A DNA stretch of 64,000 nucleotides from Natronospira bacteriovora (GCF_030848495.1 NZ_JAVDDT010000001.1:1-64000); one strand, 5' to 3'; positions 53,157 through 62,690 are shown, counted from the first letter of the stretch. Notes: generated by a model not told the origin, from the letters alone. Translations and numbers: made by a program.

Positions 53157-54893
53157 CTACACCGCTTCGATCACCTCAATGACCAGTTGCGGGCGGCGCA
53201 GCCCCCGGTATTCATTCACGTCAAGACGATAGGCGAGCCGCACCTGCTCCGGCAGGCCATCCAGCCACTGCGCCGGGGGGTTGAAGGCAATGCCTTCAAT
53301 GGGCGTGGCCACCTGCGGCAGCTGAAGACGGCACTTCAGGTGGCGCTCCCCCACAATCCGGCTGTCAAGCACATGAAACACCCCGTCAAACAGCGGCTCC
53401 GGGAACCCTTGTCCCCAGGGACCGGCCCGACGCAGGGTTTCGGCGAATTCCAGCGTGAAGTCACGTGCCGGCAGCTCCCCGTCGCTGAACACGATACCCG
53501 CCAGGGCATCACTGTCGGCGACCCTATCGACGGCCTGTTCCAATTGCTGACGGAAACGCGAGAGCTGGCTCTCCGGCAGACTCAGGCCCGCCGCCATGGC
53601 ATGACCGCCAAAACGCTCGATCAGCCCGGGATTACGCGTGTCCACATCGGCGAGTACATCCCGAATGTGGATGCCGGCGACCGATCGCAGGGATCCCTTG
53701 AGCCGGCCATTCTCACCCCGTGCCAGCGCGGCCACAGGCCGATGGATCCGCTCCCGGATGCGCGATGCCACCAGACCGACAATGCCGGGATGCCAGTCCT
53801 TCCTGTACAGGGTGACGACCGAAGGCAAACCTTCACCTTCGGCCACCTGCAACCGATCGATGGCGCGTTCGGCCTGTTGCTGCATTTCGAATTCGATGTC
53901 CCGGCGCCGCTGGTTCATGGCATCAAGCACCTGAGCTCTTTCCCAGGCCCGATCCCCATCGGTGGCCAGCAGGGTCTCGATACCGTGTGACATGTCATCC
54001 AGGCGACCGGCTGCATTCAGGCGGGGTGCCACAGCGAAGCCGAGATCGGCGCAATTGATGTCGGTTCGCTGGCGCCCGGCCACGCGTATCAGCGCGTCGA
54101 TGCCCGGGCGCAGGCGCCCCGAGCGCATGCGCTCAAGACCCTGGTGCACCAGAATCCGATTGTTGTGATCCAGCGGCACCAGATCCGCTACCGTGCCCAG
54201 CGCCACCAGATCCAGCCAGTCCGCCAGGCGGGGCTCCTTGCGCTGCCCTTCCGCGAACCAGTGGCGCTTGCGCAGGTGAGCGCGCAGGCCCAGCAAGAGA
54301 TAGAACACCACGCCGACCCCGGCAAGATGGCGGCTGGGGAAGTCATCACCGGGAAGATTCGGGTTGAGGATGGCATTGGCATTTGGCAACTCTGGCCCCG
54401 GCAGATGATGGTCCGTCACCAGCACGTCCACCCCGCGCTCCCGGGCAAGTGCCACGCCCTCCAGGCTCGAGATCCCGTTATCCACCGTAATGATCAGGGT
54501 CGGCGGCTGAGGCCGGCCAAGCGCCAGGGCGACGATCTCCGGCGTCAGGCCGTAGCCGTACTCAAAGCGATTGGGCACCAGATAATCCACGGAGGCCGCG
54601 CCCATGGCACGCAGTGCGTCCAGCAACAGGGCCGTACTGGTGGCTCCGTCCGCATCGAAATCGCCGACCACCAGGATACGACCGCCAGCCAGGTGGGACT
54701 CCAGCAGAGCCACCGCATCGGGCATGCCACCAAGGGCCTCCGGGGTGAGCAGCTTTCCGCTGCCGTAATCCAGCTCCCGCTTGTCGCGGACACCGCGAGC
54801 CGCGTAAAGACGCCGAAGTACCGGGTGAAGGTGGGCCGGGAGGCGCGCGGCATCCGCCACCTGGCGACGCCGGATTCGTGAAGACACACTCAT
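53157..54893 (-). CDS. recJ: Single-stranded-DNA-specific exonuclease RecJ
   Basis: RecJ degrades single-stranded DNA 5' to 3' in recombination and mismatch repair. The 578-residue protein has the DHH-superfamily motifs VVGDFDADGATSTALL, ITVDNGIS and VTDHHLPG, DLVALGTVADLVPL, then the DHHA1 region (IERFGGHAMAAGLSL). Its ATG overlaps the upstream gene's stop by 4 bp. prfB and lysS follow in the same direction, the recJ-prfB-lysS order of E. coli. Confidence 0.97.
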   Translation of the reverse strand: MSVSSRIRRRQVADAARLPAHLHPVLRRLYAARGVRDKRELDYGSGKLLTPEALGGMPDAVALLESHLAGGRILVVGDFDADGATSTALLLDALRAMGAASVDYLVPNRFEYGYGLTPEIVALALGRPQPPTLIITVDNGISSLEGVALARERGVDVLVTDHHLPGPELPNANAILNPNLPGDDFPSRHLAGVGVVFYLLLGLRAHLRKRHWFAEGQRKEPRLADWLDLVALGTVADLVPLDHNNRILVHQGLERMRSGRLRPGIDALIRVAGRQRTDINCADLGFAVAPRLNAAGRLDDMSHGIETLLATDGDRAWERAQVLDAMNQRRRDIEFEMQQQAERAIDRLQVAEGEGLPSVVTLYRKDWHPGIVGLVASRIRERIHRPVAALARGENGRLKGSLRSVAGIHIRDVLADVDTRNPGLIERFGGHAMAAGLSLPESQLSRFRQQLEQAVDRVADSDALAGIVFSDGELPARDFTLEFAETLRRAGPWGQGFPEPLFDGVFHVLDSRIVGERHLKCRLQLPQVATPIEGIAFNPPAQWLDGLPEQVRLAYRLDVNEYRGLRRPQLVIEVIEAV

Positions 54894-55936
54894 TGGGAAC
54901 GATTCTCCCGATGCCCTTCAATCCAGTCCGGCAACAGCACCCGGCGGCGCCAGAATCGACGGCGACCCCACGGGGAGAGCACCACGACGCCGAGGGCACC
55001 CAATTGCAGACGCAATTGTTTCAGCTGGCCACGCAGCAACAGACGTGAAAGGGGCTGGAACCAATCTCGCTCGAGCGCTTCCAGTGCCGCCAGCCAGGCC
55101 GGCTCATCGCCCATCCGTGCGGCCAGTCCTCCTTGTTCGAGGTGCAGGAAATCCTGCCCCTGGATCGGTTCCTTCGCCCACTCATCGGCATCGGCCGGAA
55201 GCGGCGCCTGCTTCAGACCATGATGGATGGCCAGCCCCCGGAAAATGGGATCATCCGCCATCACCCGGCTCCACGGCGGCGGGGTCACCGCCTGCGACAG
55301 GCGACCACCGCCCCAGGGCCAGATTCCACTGACGGGCATCTGCCCGGCCTCGCGTCGTGCGTGATTCACGGGATGGTCGTGAAACAGCATCTGGGTCTCA
55401 TTGATCAGCTGCTCCAGGCGGGATCGATCGGGGCCAGAAGGCATGAAATGAAACAGGTTCCTCCCGCTCACCTCCAGGGGCGAACGGGTCTCGACCTCCA
55501 GGGCATCCGGCAGGCGCAGATACCAGCGATCCGGGGACATGCGCTCGAGACTCAGGCCGTCATCGCCGAAGTGGGCATTGAAGGCTGCCACCAGATCCCG
55601 GGATTCACTCTCGGTGAGATCAATGGTGGCCGAATCCCAGAGCAGCAGGTGATCCTGATCCGCCTGAAGATGGACCGGGTCAACGCGCAGCAGATAGGCG
55701 TCTCCCGGCTGCCCACCCTCACCGAGCAGTGCCAGGGCGGCCTGGGGCCAGGCTCCGCCATCGTTCGTGACCGCGGCTTCCCACTGCCCGCGACTCAATA
55801 ACGCTTCCAGCGCAGGCAATGCCACACCCCGGTGCCGCAGCCCGTCCAGAAGCACGGGGCTGACAGCCAGCAACTGCGGCAGGTTGAGTGTCAGGCCACT
55901 GTCAGGCGTCGGGATCGGGCTGTTAGACTTGTGCAT
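54890..55936 (-). CDS. Phosphoglycerate mutase-like protein (RpfE type)
   Basis: This 348-residue cytoplasmic protein resembles the family variously named cofactor-independent phosphoglycerate mutase-like or RpfE-type, usually encoded beside recJ. Recognisable parts are MLFHDHPVNHARREAGQMPVS and IWPWGGG. The metal ligands of true phosphoglycerate mutase are not evident, so I do not assign catalysis. The ATG at 55936 is preferred over a TTG one codon earlier. It diverges from the Mth938-like gene with only 30 bp between starts. Confidence 0.7.
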   Translation of the reverse strand: MHKSNSPIPTPDSGLTLNLPQLLAVSPVLLDGLRHRGVALPALEALLSRGQWEAAVTNDGGAWPQAALALLGEGGQPGDAYLLRVDPVHLQADQDHLLLWDSATIDLTESESRDLVAAFNAHFGDDGLSLERMSPDRWYLRLPDALEVETRSPLEVSGRNLFHFMPSGPDRSRLEQLINETQMLFHDHPVNHARREAGQMPVSGIWPWGGGRLSQAVTPPPWSRVMADDPIFRGLAIHHGLKQAPLPADADEWAKEPIQGQDFLHLEQGGLAARMGDEPAWLAALEALERDWFQPLSRLLLRGQLKQLRLQLGALGVVVLSPWGRRRFWRRRVLLPDWIEGHRENRSQ

Positions 55937-55966
55937 CAATCAGGCACTCGGGAGCGAGCGGAAAAC

Positions 55967-56365
55967 ATGAAGGTTGAGAAAGACTTCCTCGGTGACGACG
56001 CGCGTCTCCTGATCCGGGCTTACGGACCGGGTGAGGTGCGCGTGAACAATGATCTTATCACGCAGAGCTTCATTCTGACCCCGTTCCGCCTGGACACGGG
56101 CTGGCGCCCGGAGCAATTTAATGAGCTTCAGCCCGGGGATTTTGATGCCATGGTGGCTGAGCGGCCCGAGGTGATTCTCCTGGGCACGGGTGCGAGAACC
56201 CGCATACCGCGTCAGGAAATCCTCGCAGCCGTACTGGGCCAGGGCATTGGCCTGGAATTCATGGATACCGGCGCTGCCTGCCGTACCTTCAACGTGCTGG
56301 TGGCCGAGGAGCGATCCGTGATGGCGGGTCTATTGATGATTGAGGATGAGGGGGAGCCTGACTGA
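55967..56365 (+). CDS. Mth938/DUF498 domain protein
   Basis: This 132-residue protein fits the Mth938-like (AAMDC/NDUFAF3-related) fold: IRAYGPGEVRVNNDLITQSFILTP, then PEVILLGTGAR and GIGLEFMDTGAACRTFNVLVAEERSVMAGLLM. Function in bacteria is not settled; the eukaryotic relative NDUFAF3 assists complex I assembly. The ATG at 55967 matches the conserved N-terminus. It converges on rpoS. Confidence 0.88.
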   Translation: MKVEKDFLGDDARLLIRAYGPGEVRVNNDLITQSFILTPFRLDTGWRPEQFNELQPGDFDAMVAERPEVILLGTGARTRIPRQEILAAVLGQGIGLEFMDTGAACRTFNVLVAEERSVMAGLLMIEDEGEPD

Positions 56366-56370
56366 TTTCC

Positions 56371-56391
56371 TCGCGCCGTCCCCCGGCGCGA
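56371..56391. terminator. Hairpin between convergent Mth938-like gene and rpoS
   Basis: An 8-bp stem (56371-56378 with 56384-56391) closes a 5-nt loop. No T tract follows. It lies 5 bp after one stop codon and about 40 bp after the other. Confidence 0.35.
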
Positions 56392-56413
56392 ATGAATCGA
56401 TTACGCGCACCCT

Positions 56414-56445
56414 GGCTCATTCGAACAGGGGCTCATTCGAACAGG
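56414..56445 (-). repeat. Tandem 16-bp duplication at the rpoS stop codon
   Basis: Two exact, adjoining copies of a 16-bp unit occupy 56414-56429 and 56430-56445. On the minus strand the first-read copy carries the last codons and the TGA of rpoS; the second lies just after the stop. The protein is the same with one copy or two. Confidence 0.95.
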
Positions 56446-57419
56446 GCTTCTTCCGACAAGCCTTCCTTCTCCAGCAGGCGACGCAGGCGCTTGAGCGCGT
56501 CCATCTGGATCTGACGCACACGCTCGCGTGTCACGCCAATGCAATTTCCGACCTCTTCCAGAGTGGCCTTTTCATGGCCGTTCAGGCCGAAACGCCGCTG
56601 TACGACCTCCCGCTGCTTGTCCGTCAGACGACCGAGCCAGACATCCACCACGGCCAGCAGATCCTGATCCTGCAGCAGACGTGACGGGTCGCTGTTGCCA
56701 TCGTCCGGGATCGCATCCAGCAACATGCGGTCACCGTCCTTGCCAATGGGCGTGTCAACGGAAGCAATTCGCTCGTTGAGGCCAAGCATGCGCTCTACAT
56801 CCTGGAGGGGGCGATCGAGGGTCTCGGCGATCTCTTCCGGGCTGGGTTCACGGTCCAGATCCTGAGCCAGCTTTCGCGCGGCCTTCAGGTAGAGATTGAT
56901 TTCCTTGATGACGTGGATGGGCAGGCGAATGGTACGGGTCTGGTTCATGATGGCTCGTTCAATGGTCTGACGGATCCACCATGTGGCGTAGGTCGAGAAA
57001 CGGAAACCCCGCTCGGGATCGAACTTCTCGACGGCATGAATGAGGCCCAGGTTGCCTTCCTCGATCAGGTCCAGCAACGGCAAGCCACGATTGTTGTATC
57101 GCCGTGCGATCTTGACCACCAGGCGCAGATTGCTCTCGATCATGCGCTTGCGCGCCGCTTCGTTCCCGGCCAGGGCCTGGCGTGCAAAATACACTTCCTC
57201 TTCGGGGGTCAGCAGCGGGGAGAAACCGATTTCACTCAGGTACATGCGGGTGGCATCCAGCTGCTCTTCCGCAAAACCACCACGCCCGGTGGCCGATTCC
57301 ACGTCAAAGCTTTCGGCCACCTCCGGGGAATCTCCGCCCCCCTCGTCCGGGTTTCCCCGGGAGGTCACCAGATCCGGATCAGCCGGATCAACATTTCCTT
57401 CCGTCTCTTTGACCCCCAT
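56433..57419 (-). CDS. rpoS: RNA polymerase sigma factor RpoS
   Basis: RpoS directs stationary-phase and general stress transcription. The 328-residue group 2 sigma factor has an acidic variable N-terminus, region 1.2 ([21 protein letters not shown]), region 2 ([37 protein letters not shown]), region 3, and region 4 ([34 protein letters not shown]). Sequence after 2.4 ([20 protein letters not shown]) fits RpoS rather than RpoD. nlpD is directly upstream; in E. coli the main rpoS promoter lies inside nlpD. Confidence 0.96.
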   Translation of the reverse strand: MGVKETEGNVDPADPDLVTSRGNPDEGGGDSPEVAESFDVESATGRGGFAEEQLDATRMYLSEIGFSPLLTPEEEVYFARQALAGNEAARKRMIESNLRLVVKIARRYNNRGLPLLDLIEEGNLGLIHAVEKFDPERGFRFSTYATWWIRQTIERAIMNQTRTIRLPIHVIKEINLYLKAARKLAQDLDREPSPEEIAETLDRPLQDVERMLGLNERIASVDTPIGKDGDRMLLDAIPDDGNSDPSRLLQDQDLLAVVDVWLGRLTDKQREVVQRRFGLNGHEKATLEEVGNCIGVTRERVRQIQMDALKRLRRLLEKEGLSEEALFE

Positions 57420-57517
57420 AAGACCCCTCTGTCTCTCAAGGCCGCACCCTGGCGCCTGTCAGTGAGCGCTGCACGGCCGGAAGTCATCATTCACCGTGGT
57501 TCCCGATGACCGGAACA

Positions 57518-58279
57518 TCAGCGACGGGCCGGCAGATGCTGCATCGGGTCAACCGCATTACCCTCGGAACGAATCTCGAAGTGCAGCATGGAACGATTAC
57601 CCCGGCCAAGGCCCACTCGGCCAATCCGGTCACCTGCCTGCACTTCATCGCCTTCGTCCACGAGAATCTCCTGATTATGCCCATATGCACTCAGGAAAAC
57701 ATCATCGTGCTTGATGATAATAAGCTTACCGTAACCGATGAGTCCACTACCCGTATACACGACGCGACCGGGACCGGCTGCCATCACGTTGCTGCCTTCC
57801 TCCGCCGCAATCTGGATCCCCTTGCCCATCGCACCGTCACCGAAACGATTGATCAGCTCCCCCTCCACGGGCCAGACCCAGTTGAGGTCCGTCCGGCGAC
57901 GGGGTGGCTGGGTCGGGCGACTGTCATTGCGCCCTTCACTTCCGGGTTGGGATCCTGCGGATGGACGACTGCCGCCGGTGCCGGTGGTGGATGCGGCCGC
58001 TGTGCGCTCACCGCTTGCAGCCGGGCGACGGCCCGGATCCTGCAGAATGAGCTCATCACCGGGATAAATCAGATAGCCTGCGCCAATACCATTCCAGGCC
58101 GCCAGTTCACGGTAATCGATGCCATGACGGAATGCGATGGAATAGAGGGTGTCGCCCTCCTTGACGGTATAGGACTCCGGCGCCCAGCGCAGAGCGCCGG
58201 CACAGGCCGTGATGAACAATGCGAGCAGCAGCGCTGCCAATGCCGCGCCGAATCGCATTGTTCCCCTGTTTCGCATCAT
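57518..58279 (-). CDS. nlpD: NlpD-family LysM/LytM lipoprotein
   Basis: This 253-residue protein has a lipoprotein signal peptide with the lipobox ITAC, a LysM domain (SYTVKEGDTLYSIAFRHGIDY) that binds peptidoglycan, a Pro/Ser/Arg-rich linker and a LytM/M23 domain. The domain is degenerate: the first zinc motif reads GKGIQIA instead of an HxGxDxA type, and the HxH position is altered. So it should be non-catalytic and activate an amidase (AmiC in E. coli). Position before rpoS is the classical one. Confidence 0.95.
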   Translation of the reverse strand: MMRNRGTMRFGAALAALLLALFITACAGALRWAPESYTVKEGDTLYSIAFRHGIDYRELAAWNGIGAGYLIYPGDELILQDPGRRPAASGERTAAASTTGTGGSRPSAGSQPGSEGRNDSRPTQPPRRRTDLNWVWPVEGELINRFGDGAMGKGIQIAAEEGSNVMAAGPGRVVYTGSGLIGYGKLIIIKHDDVFLSAYGHNQEILVDEGDEVQAGDRIGRVGLGRGNRSMLHFEIRSEGNAVDPMQHLPARR

Positions 58280-58358
58280 GGAGGAGTATCCGCTGAGGAA
58301 TGATCGGTTTACCGGCCTAGGCTACAACAGAAGTGCCACGGACTGTAGTGGCGGCCCT

Positions 58359-58940
58359 CTACCAGAAACGCCAGATCAGAAACCCAAGGACACACAGGCA
58401 CACCAGCATCCAGCCGATGAGATCAATGTGCTGTTTCAGTCGTGCCTCCACGGGTGGTCCGCCCCAGCTCACCAGCCAGGCCACGAGAAAGAAACGGCCG
58501 CCCCGACCAATGATGGAGGCCAGAACAAACAGGGGCAGATTGAGTGCCAGGGCGCCGGCGGCGATGGTGAATATCTTGTAGGGCACCGGCGAGAAACCCG
58601 CCAGCAGCACGGCCCAGAATCCCCAGTCGTGAAACCACTCCCGTGCCAGCTCATAGGCCTGGCGATAGCTGGCCTCTTCGATCATCGGCATCACCAGCTC
58701 CATGGCGAAATAGCCCATCAACCAGCCCACCACGCCACCGAGCACCGATGCGATGGTGGTAATCAGGGCGAGACGAAGCCAGCGTCCGGGTCTGGCCAGG
58801 GTCATGGGAGCCAGCATCACGTCCGGTGGCACGGGGAAGAAGGTGGATTCCGCGAAACTCAGGCCCGCCAGGTAATGCGGTGCGTGGGGATGGGCAGACC
58901 AGCGCATGACCCGCCGGTAGAGAAAGGAAAATGGACGCAT
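58359..58940 (-). CDS. yqaA: YqaA/DedA-like membrane protein
   Basis: This 193-residue protein has four or five membrane helices and the SNARE-associated/DedA-like pattern: LSFAESTFFPVPPDVMLAPM with the conserved acidic residue and prolines, and GFSPVPYKIFTIAAGALALNLPLF. The YqaA subgroup has unknown function; DedA relatives are lipid or osmolyte transporters. It lies between pcm and nlpD, overlapping the pcm stop by one base. Confidence 0.9.
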   Translation of the reverse strand: MRPFSFLYRRVMRWSAHPHAPHYLAGLSFAESTFFPVPPDVMLAPMTLARPGRWLRLALITTIASVLGGVVGWLMGYFAMELVMPMIEEASYRQAYELAREWFHDWGFWAVLLAGFSPVPYKIFTIAAGALALNLPLFVLASIIGRGGRFFLVAWLVSWGGPPVEARLKQHIDLIGWMLVCLCVLGFLIWRFW

Positions 58941-59599
58941 CAGATACGCCCGCTCCTCAGGGGCACAAAGCTCACCAGGCCAAGGTTCTCCTCATGGAAC
59001 TCATCACCCTGTCGACGAATGCGCAACAGACGCTGGGCACCGCTTTCACCCACCGGTATGATCAGAACCCCGCCGTCTGCCAGCTGCGCCAGCAGAGCTT
59101 CCGGGACGACGGCAGGTGCCGCCGCCGCCAGAATGGCGTCAAAGGGCGCCTTGTCCCGATACCCTTCGTATCCGTCACCGTGACGAAAATTCACGTTTCT
59201 GATTCCCAGCTCGCGCAGATTGCGGCGGGCTCGCTGCAGCAGCGCCCCGATACGCTCCACGGAAAAGACCTCACCGACGAGGCCGCTCATCACTGCCGTC
59301 TGATAGCCACAGCCGGTGCCGATCTCGAGCACCTTCTCCGGCTTGCCTTGTTCAATCAGCGCTTCGGTCATGCGTGCCACCACCCAGGGCTGGGAAATGG
59401 TCTGACCATGACCGATGGGCAACGCCGTATCCTCATAGGCCCGACTGGACAGCGCCTCATCGACAAACAGGTGCCGGGGTATGTGGCGTATGGCTTCAAG
59501 CACTGCGGGGTGCTGGATTCCGTTTTCCTGCAGCCGCCGCACCAGGCGGTCACGAGTTCGGGCCGATGTCATGCCGATACCACTCTGCAACGGTGTCAT
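58940..59599 (-). CDS. pcm: Protein-L-isoaspartate O-methyltransferase
   Basis: Pcm methylates isoaspartyl residues so that damaged proteins can be repaired. The 219-residue protein has [19 protein letters not shown], the SAM-binding [15 protein letters not shown] and [10 protein letters not shown] use the ATG at 59599, which overlaps the surE stop by 4 bp (ATGA); an in-frame start nine codons upstream exists. SurE-Pcm-NlpD-RpoS is a conserved stationary-phase survival cluster. Confidence 0.95.
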   Translation of the reverse strand: MTPLQSGIGMTSARTRDRLVRRLQENGIQHPAVLEAIRHIPRHLFVDEALSSRAYEDTALPIGHGQTISQPWVVARMTEALIEQGKPEKVLEIGTGCGYQTAVMSGLVGEVFSVERIGALLQRARRNLRELGIRNVNFRHGDGYEGYRDKAPFDAILAAAAPAVVPEALLAQLADGGVLIIPVGESGAQRLLRIRRQGDEFHEENLGLVSFVPLRSGRI

Positions 59600-60354
59600 T
59601 GGGCTATTTCCCCCTTGTTGAGCCAACCGGCGATCTGATCAATGGCCGAATACCGGGTCAGATCCACCTGCAAGGGGGTCACTGACACCGCGCCCGACCG
59701 CACGGCATGAAAATCCGTCCCCGGCCCGGCATCTTCCTCCCCGCCGGCCGGGCCGATCCAGTAGACCGTCCGGCCCCGCGGATCGGTGTCCCTGACGACG
59801 GCCTCGGCGCGCTTGCGATGCCCGAGACGGGTCGCCTCGAAACCACGGAGGGCGTCATAGGGCAGATCCGGCACGTTCACATTGAGAATGGTGTCGGCCG
59901 GGAGTGGATCTCTTTTCATGCGCGCAATGAGTTCCAGCACCACCCTGGCCGCGGTTTCATAATGACCACCACCGTTGATGACCAGGGAAACCGCAATGGC
60001 GGGCAGACCCAGGAAACGCCCTTCCATCGCCGCCGAAACAGTCCCGGAATAAAGGACATCGTCCCCCAGGTTGCCACCCTCATTGATGCCGGAGACCACC
60101 ATGTCCGGCTGCTTATCCAGCAACCCGGTAATCGCCACATGGACGCTATCGGTGGGCGTACCTTCAACGCAGAAAACGCCGGGGCCTGTTTCGTGAATTC
60201 GCAGGGGTCGATCCAGGGTCAGGGAGTTGCTGGCACCGCTTCGGTTGCGATCCGGCGCGAAGACCACCACCCGGGCAATGGTGGCGAGTTCCGCCGCCAG
60301 GACACGGATACCGGTGGCAAGGTAACCATCATCGTTGCTGACCAGAATCTGCAT
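59596..60354 (-). CDS. surE: 5'/3'-nucleotidase SurE
   Basis: SurE is a metal-dependent nucleotidase and exopolyphosphatase linked to stationary-phase survival. The 252-residue protein begins [14 protein letters not shown] with the two metal-binding Asp residues, and contains [20 protein letters not shown] and [23 protein letters not shown]. The ATG at 60354 places the motif at the N-terminus; the open frame further upstream is spurious. It leads the minus-strand run to rpoS. Confidence 0.97.
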   Translation of the reverse strand: MQILVSNDDGYLATGIRVLAAELATIARVVVFAPDRNRSGASNSLTLDRPLRIHETGPGVFCVEGTPTDSVHVAITGLLDKQPDMVVSGINEGGNLGDDVLYSGTVSAAMEGRFLGLPAIAVSLVINGGGHYETAARVVLELIARMKRDPLPADTILNVNVPDLPYDALRGFEATRLGHRKRAEAVVRDTDPRGRTVYWIGPAGGEEDAGPGTDFHAVRSGAVSVTPLQVDLTRYSAIDQIAGWLNKGEIAQ

Positions 60355-60406
60355 AGTGTGATCTTCCGGGTTGCCGGCCCGGACGCTCTGGCCCGGGGCG
60401 CGGCAC

Positions 60407-60415
60407 ACTATACCA
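60407..60415 (-). promoter_or_regulatory. Candidate extended -10 promoter for surE
   Basis: On the minus strand TGGTATAGT fits an extended -10 element (TGnTATAAT with one mismatch). No convincing -35 is seen, which is tolerated by extended -10 promoters. It lies about 50 bp before the surE ATG. Confidence 0.4.
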
Positions 60416-60503
60416 TCCCCGCCCCCGGACCGAGCGTTCATGCCGGTGCCCGGATCATGGTAACTTGTTCCCCATGTCCGCATCGGCCTCCCGGGAGGGC
60501 GCC

Positions 60504-61046
60504 ATGAGCCAGAGGAACTCACTCTCCGACGAGGATATCGCACTGTTTCGGGAAAGCCTGGATGGCGTACGCCCCCTGCCGGACGACAACCGTGCCGAGC
60601 GTGCTTCACGCCGCCCCCCTCCCCGGGCCCGTTTCCGCCGCGCTGACGAGGAAGCCGTCAAGGAGGCCTCCCTTGCCGGTGACTGGGAGGAATTGCCCGA
60701 AACCGGGGAAGTGCTTCAGTACGCCAGACCCGGCGTCCGGCGAGATGTCCTGCGCCGCCTTCGACGGGGGCGGATCCCCGTGCGTGATGAACTGGATCTG
60801 CACGGGCTGAACTGGCGTGATGCCCGGCTCTGTGTTGCCTATTTCCTGGCCGAGTGTCAGGCACGTGACATTCGCTGCGTGCGCCTCATCCACGGCAAGG
60901 GGCTGCGTTCCGGAAACAATGGACCTGTGATCAAGACCCGGTTGAACAGCTATCTGCAGAAACGCTCGGATGTCATCGCCTTCTGCTCGGCGCGGCAGAA
61001 CGACGGCGGCACCGGGGCAATGTATGTCCTCGTCGGCGGTGGCTGA
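60504..61046 (+). CDS. smrA: Smr-domain DNA endonuclease family protein
   Basis: This 180-residue protein has a charged N-terminal half and a C-terminal Smr domain ([33 protein letters not shown], then [11 protein letters not shown] and GAMYVLV). Stand-alone Smr proteins of this size are predicted nucleases; the cellular role is unclear. GGGAGGG five bases upstream favours the ATG at 60504 over the ATG at 60474. It diverges from surE. Confidence 0.9.
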   Translation: MSQRNSLSDEDIALFRESLDGVRPLPDDNRAERASRRPPPRARFRRADEEAVKEASLAGDWEELPETGEVLQYARPGVRRDVLRRLRRGRIPVRDELDLHGLNWRDARLCVAYFLAECQARDIRCVRLIHGKGLRSGNNGPVIKTRLNSYLQKRSDVIAFCSARQNDGGTGAMYVLVGGG

Positions 61047-61116
61047 CCGGGATACTCAGGGGTTCAATCGAAAGCCCGCGAAAGCTCATGACCACGACCA
61101 ACAGGAGTAAATCACC

Positions 61117-61263
61117 ATGTCCATCGATGTGAATCTGCTCACCGGCATCCTCGCCATCATTGGGGGGGTGCTCATTCTCATCAAGCCCAAGCTGCTGAAC
61201 TACATCGTGGCAATCTATCTGATCGTGGTGGGCGTTCTGAAGGTGCTGCCCTACGTCACCTGA
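61117..61263 (+). CDS. DUF3096 family small membrane protein, 48 residues
   Basis: A 48-codon frame from ATG 61117, with AGGAG at 61102-61106, encodes a protein that is almost all membrane: LLTGILAIIGGVLILI, then KPKLLNYIVAIYLIVVGVLKVL. The KPKLLNYIVAIYLI turn between two hydrophobic segments is typical of DUF3096. Function is unknown. It lies 70 bp after smrA and 42 bp before a secreted barrel-like protein, on the same strand. It is shorter than usual gene-calling limits. Confidence 0.85.
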   Translation: MSIDVNLLTGILAIIGGVLILIKPKLLNYIVAIYLIVVGVLKVLPYVT

Positions 61264-61305
61264 ACCGCGGCCATCCCTTATTACCGATCGGGGGAGGTAT
61301 CAGTC

Positions 61306-61881
61306 ATGAATCGAGGCAGACTGCCTGCGTGTGCAGGCCTTGTGATCGTACTGATGTGGCTGTCCCCGCCAGTGACGGCCGGCCACTGGTCAGCGTCCAT
61401 CCAGACAAGCAGTCAGTCCATCGACCGTGTCATTACCCGCGGTGACATCTGGTGGAGTGAGGTTGATGATCGCAGAGCGGGCCTGGGTGTCGGTCTGGCG
61501 TATCACGTCACGCCGGACTGGCGCCTGGGTGCCCGTTATCAGCGCAGCCGTGGATTCGCGGTCACCAACAGCTGCCCCGACAACGGTGCCTGCCCGCTCA
61601 TCCTGATCAGCGAAAGCGGCCGACTGCAGATGTTTACCGTCGACATGGCACGGCAGTGGGAAATCGGCTCCAACTGGAGCCTGGGCGCGGGCCTGGGCTG
61701 GATGCAGTGGGAATTCGATACCAGCGGCATCCTGCCCGGTGACAGCGGGGGTGATCCCTACCTGTCCGCCGCGATCAGTCGCACCCTTGGCAATGCCTGG
61801 CGTGCCGAGCTGGGCATGGAGTGGTCGGATATCCGTTATCGCGCAACCCGGCTCAGCTTCACCCGCACGCTGGGACGATAA
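61306..61881 (+). CDS. Small outer-membrane beta-barrel-like protein
   Basis: This 191-residue protein has a signal peptide (CAGLVIVLMWLSPPVTAG, probably cut before HWS). Alternating strands follow: GLGVGLAYHVTPDWRLGARYQ, LQMFTVDMARQWEIGSNWSLGAGLGWMQWEF, YLSAAISRTLGNAWRAELGMEW, and a last strand RATRLSFTRTLGR. The pattern suggests an eight-stranded OmpA/OmpW-like barrel, though the end is not a classical C-terminal Phe. Two cysteines (SCPDNGACP) probably form a loop disulfide. I do not know its ligand. GGGGAGG precedes the ATG. Confidence 0.75.
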   Translation: MNRGRLPACAGLVIVLMWLSPPVTAGHWSASIQTSSQSIDRVITRGDIWWSEVDDRRAGLGVGLAYHVTPDWRLGARYQRSRGFAVTNSCPDNGACPLILISESGRLQMFTVDMARQWEIGSNWSLGAGLGWMQWEFDTSGILPGDSGGDPYLSAAISRTLGNAWRAELGMEWSDIRYRATRLSFTRTLGR

Positions 61882-61886
61882 TGGGC

Positions 61887-61919
61887 GGCCCCTGCCGCCT
61901 CGTAATGAAGGCAGGGGCC
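61887..61919. terminator. Hairpin between the barrel-like protein and the enoyl-CoA hydratase gene
   Basis: A perfect 10-bp stem (61887-61896 with 61910-61919) closes a 13-nt loop between two convergent stop codons (61881 and 61932). No T tract follows, so it is a likely but not certain bidirectional terminator. Confidence 0.5.
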
Positions 61920-61931
61920 CATCGATCGGCA

Positions 61932-62690
61932 TCAATGCTTGGCCGCCAGCCGTTCCACCAGGGCATGCATGGCCGCCTGGGTTTCCTTGCTGAACCAGAC
62001 ATCGCTAATCGCTTCCGCGGTTTCCCTGTCCACGTCAGAGAACAGCCCCATGAGATCCGAACGCACGGTTCGGCGGGTACTGGCCACAGCCACCGGGGGC
62101 TGCTCGGCAACGTAGCCGGCCCATTCCAGCGCTCTCTGGCGAGTGGCTTCACCGTCGTCCGCCAGGTGATCCACCAGCCCCACCCGTTGGGCTTCCTCGG
62201 GCAAGAGCAACTCGCCGGCGGCCAGCATACGGTTGGCGGTGCCACCACCCACCAGGCGCACCAGGGCATGGCAGATCACATCCGGAACCGGCAGACCCAC
62301 CTGAACCTCGTTGAGGCCGATGCGGAACTCACCCCGACTCATCACGCGGTGATCACAGAAAAGGGCCAATACCGCACCACCGGCCGGGCTATGCCCGGTA
62401 ATGGCAGCGGATAGGGGTACCGGGCACTCGGCCAGACGCCGCAACAGGCCGAGAAAATCGCCCCAGAAGGCACTGATCTCCTCCCGTGACAGACGCAGCA
62501 GGGTCGGAACGTCCAGACCGGCGGAAAACATCCTCTCGCTCCCGGACAGCACGACAGCCCGGGCACCACCGGCCACGGCCTCGGCCAGGGAGGCGTCCAG
62601 GGCCTGCACCAGTTGCGGGTTGAGGGCGTTGACCGGCGGGCGATTGAGCCTGAGCTCGGTCACAGCCCCATGCTGTTCCACATCAATCAT
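61932..62690 (-). CDS. Enoyl-CoA hydratase/isomerase family protein
   Basis: This 252-residue crotonase-fold protein has NRPPVNALNP near the N-terminus, FSAGLDVPTLL (first oxyanion-hole segment) and AAITGHSPAGGAVLALFCDHRVM (second). These resemble delta3,delta2-enoyl-CoA isomerases (dodecenoyl-CoA isomerase type) more than hydratases, but the exact reaction is not certain. GGAG nine bases upstream favours the ATG at 62690 over a GTG two codons earlier. It overlaps truD by 8 bp, an unusual partner. Confidence 0.88.
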   Translation of the reverse strand: MIDVEQHGAVTELRLNRPPVNALNPQLVQALDASLAEAVAGGARAVVLSGSERMFSAGLDVPTLLRLSREEISAFWGDFLGLLRRLAECPVPLSAAITGHSPAGGAVLALFCDHRVMSRGEFRIGLNEVQVGLPVPDVICHALVRLVGGGTANRMLAAGELLLPEEAQRVGLVDHLADDGEATRQRALEWAGYVAEQPPVAVASTRRTVRSDLMGLFSDVDRETAEAISDVWFSKETQAAMHALVERLAAKH

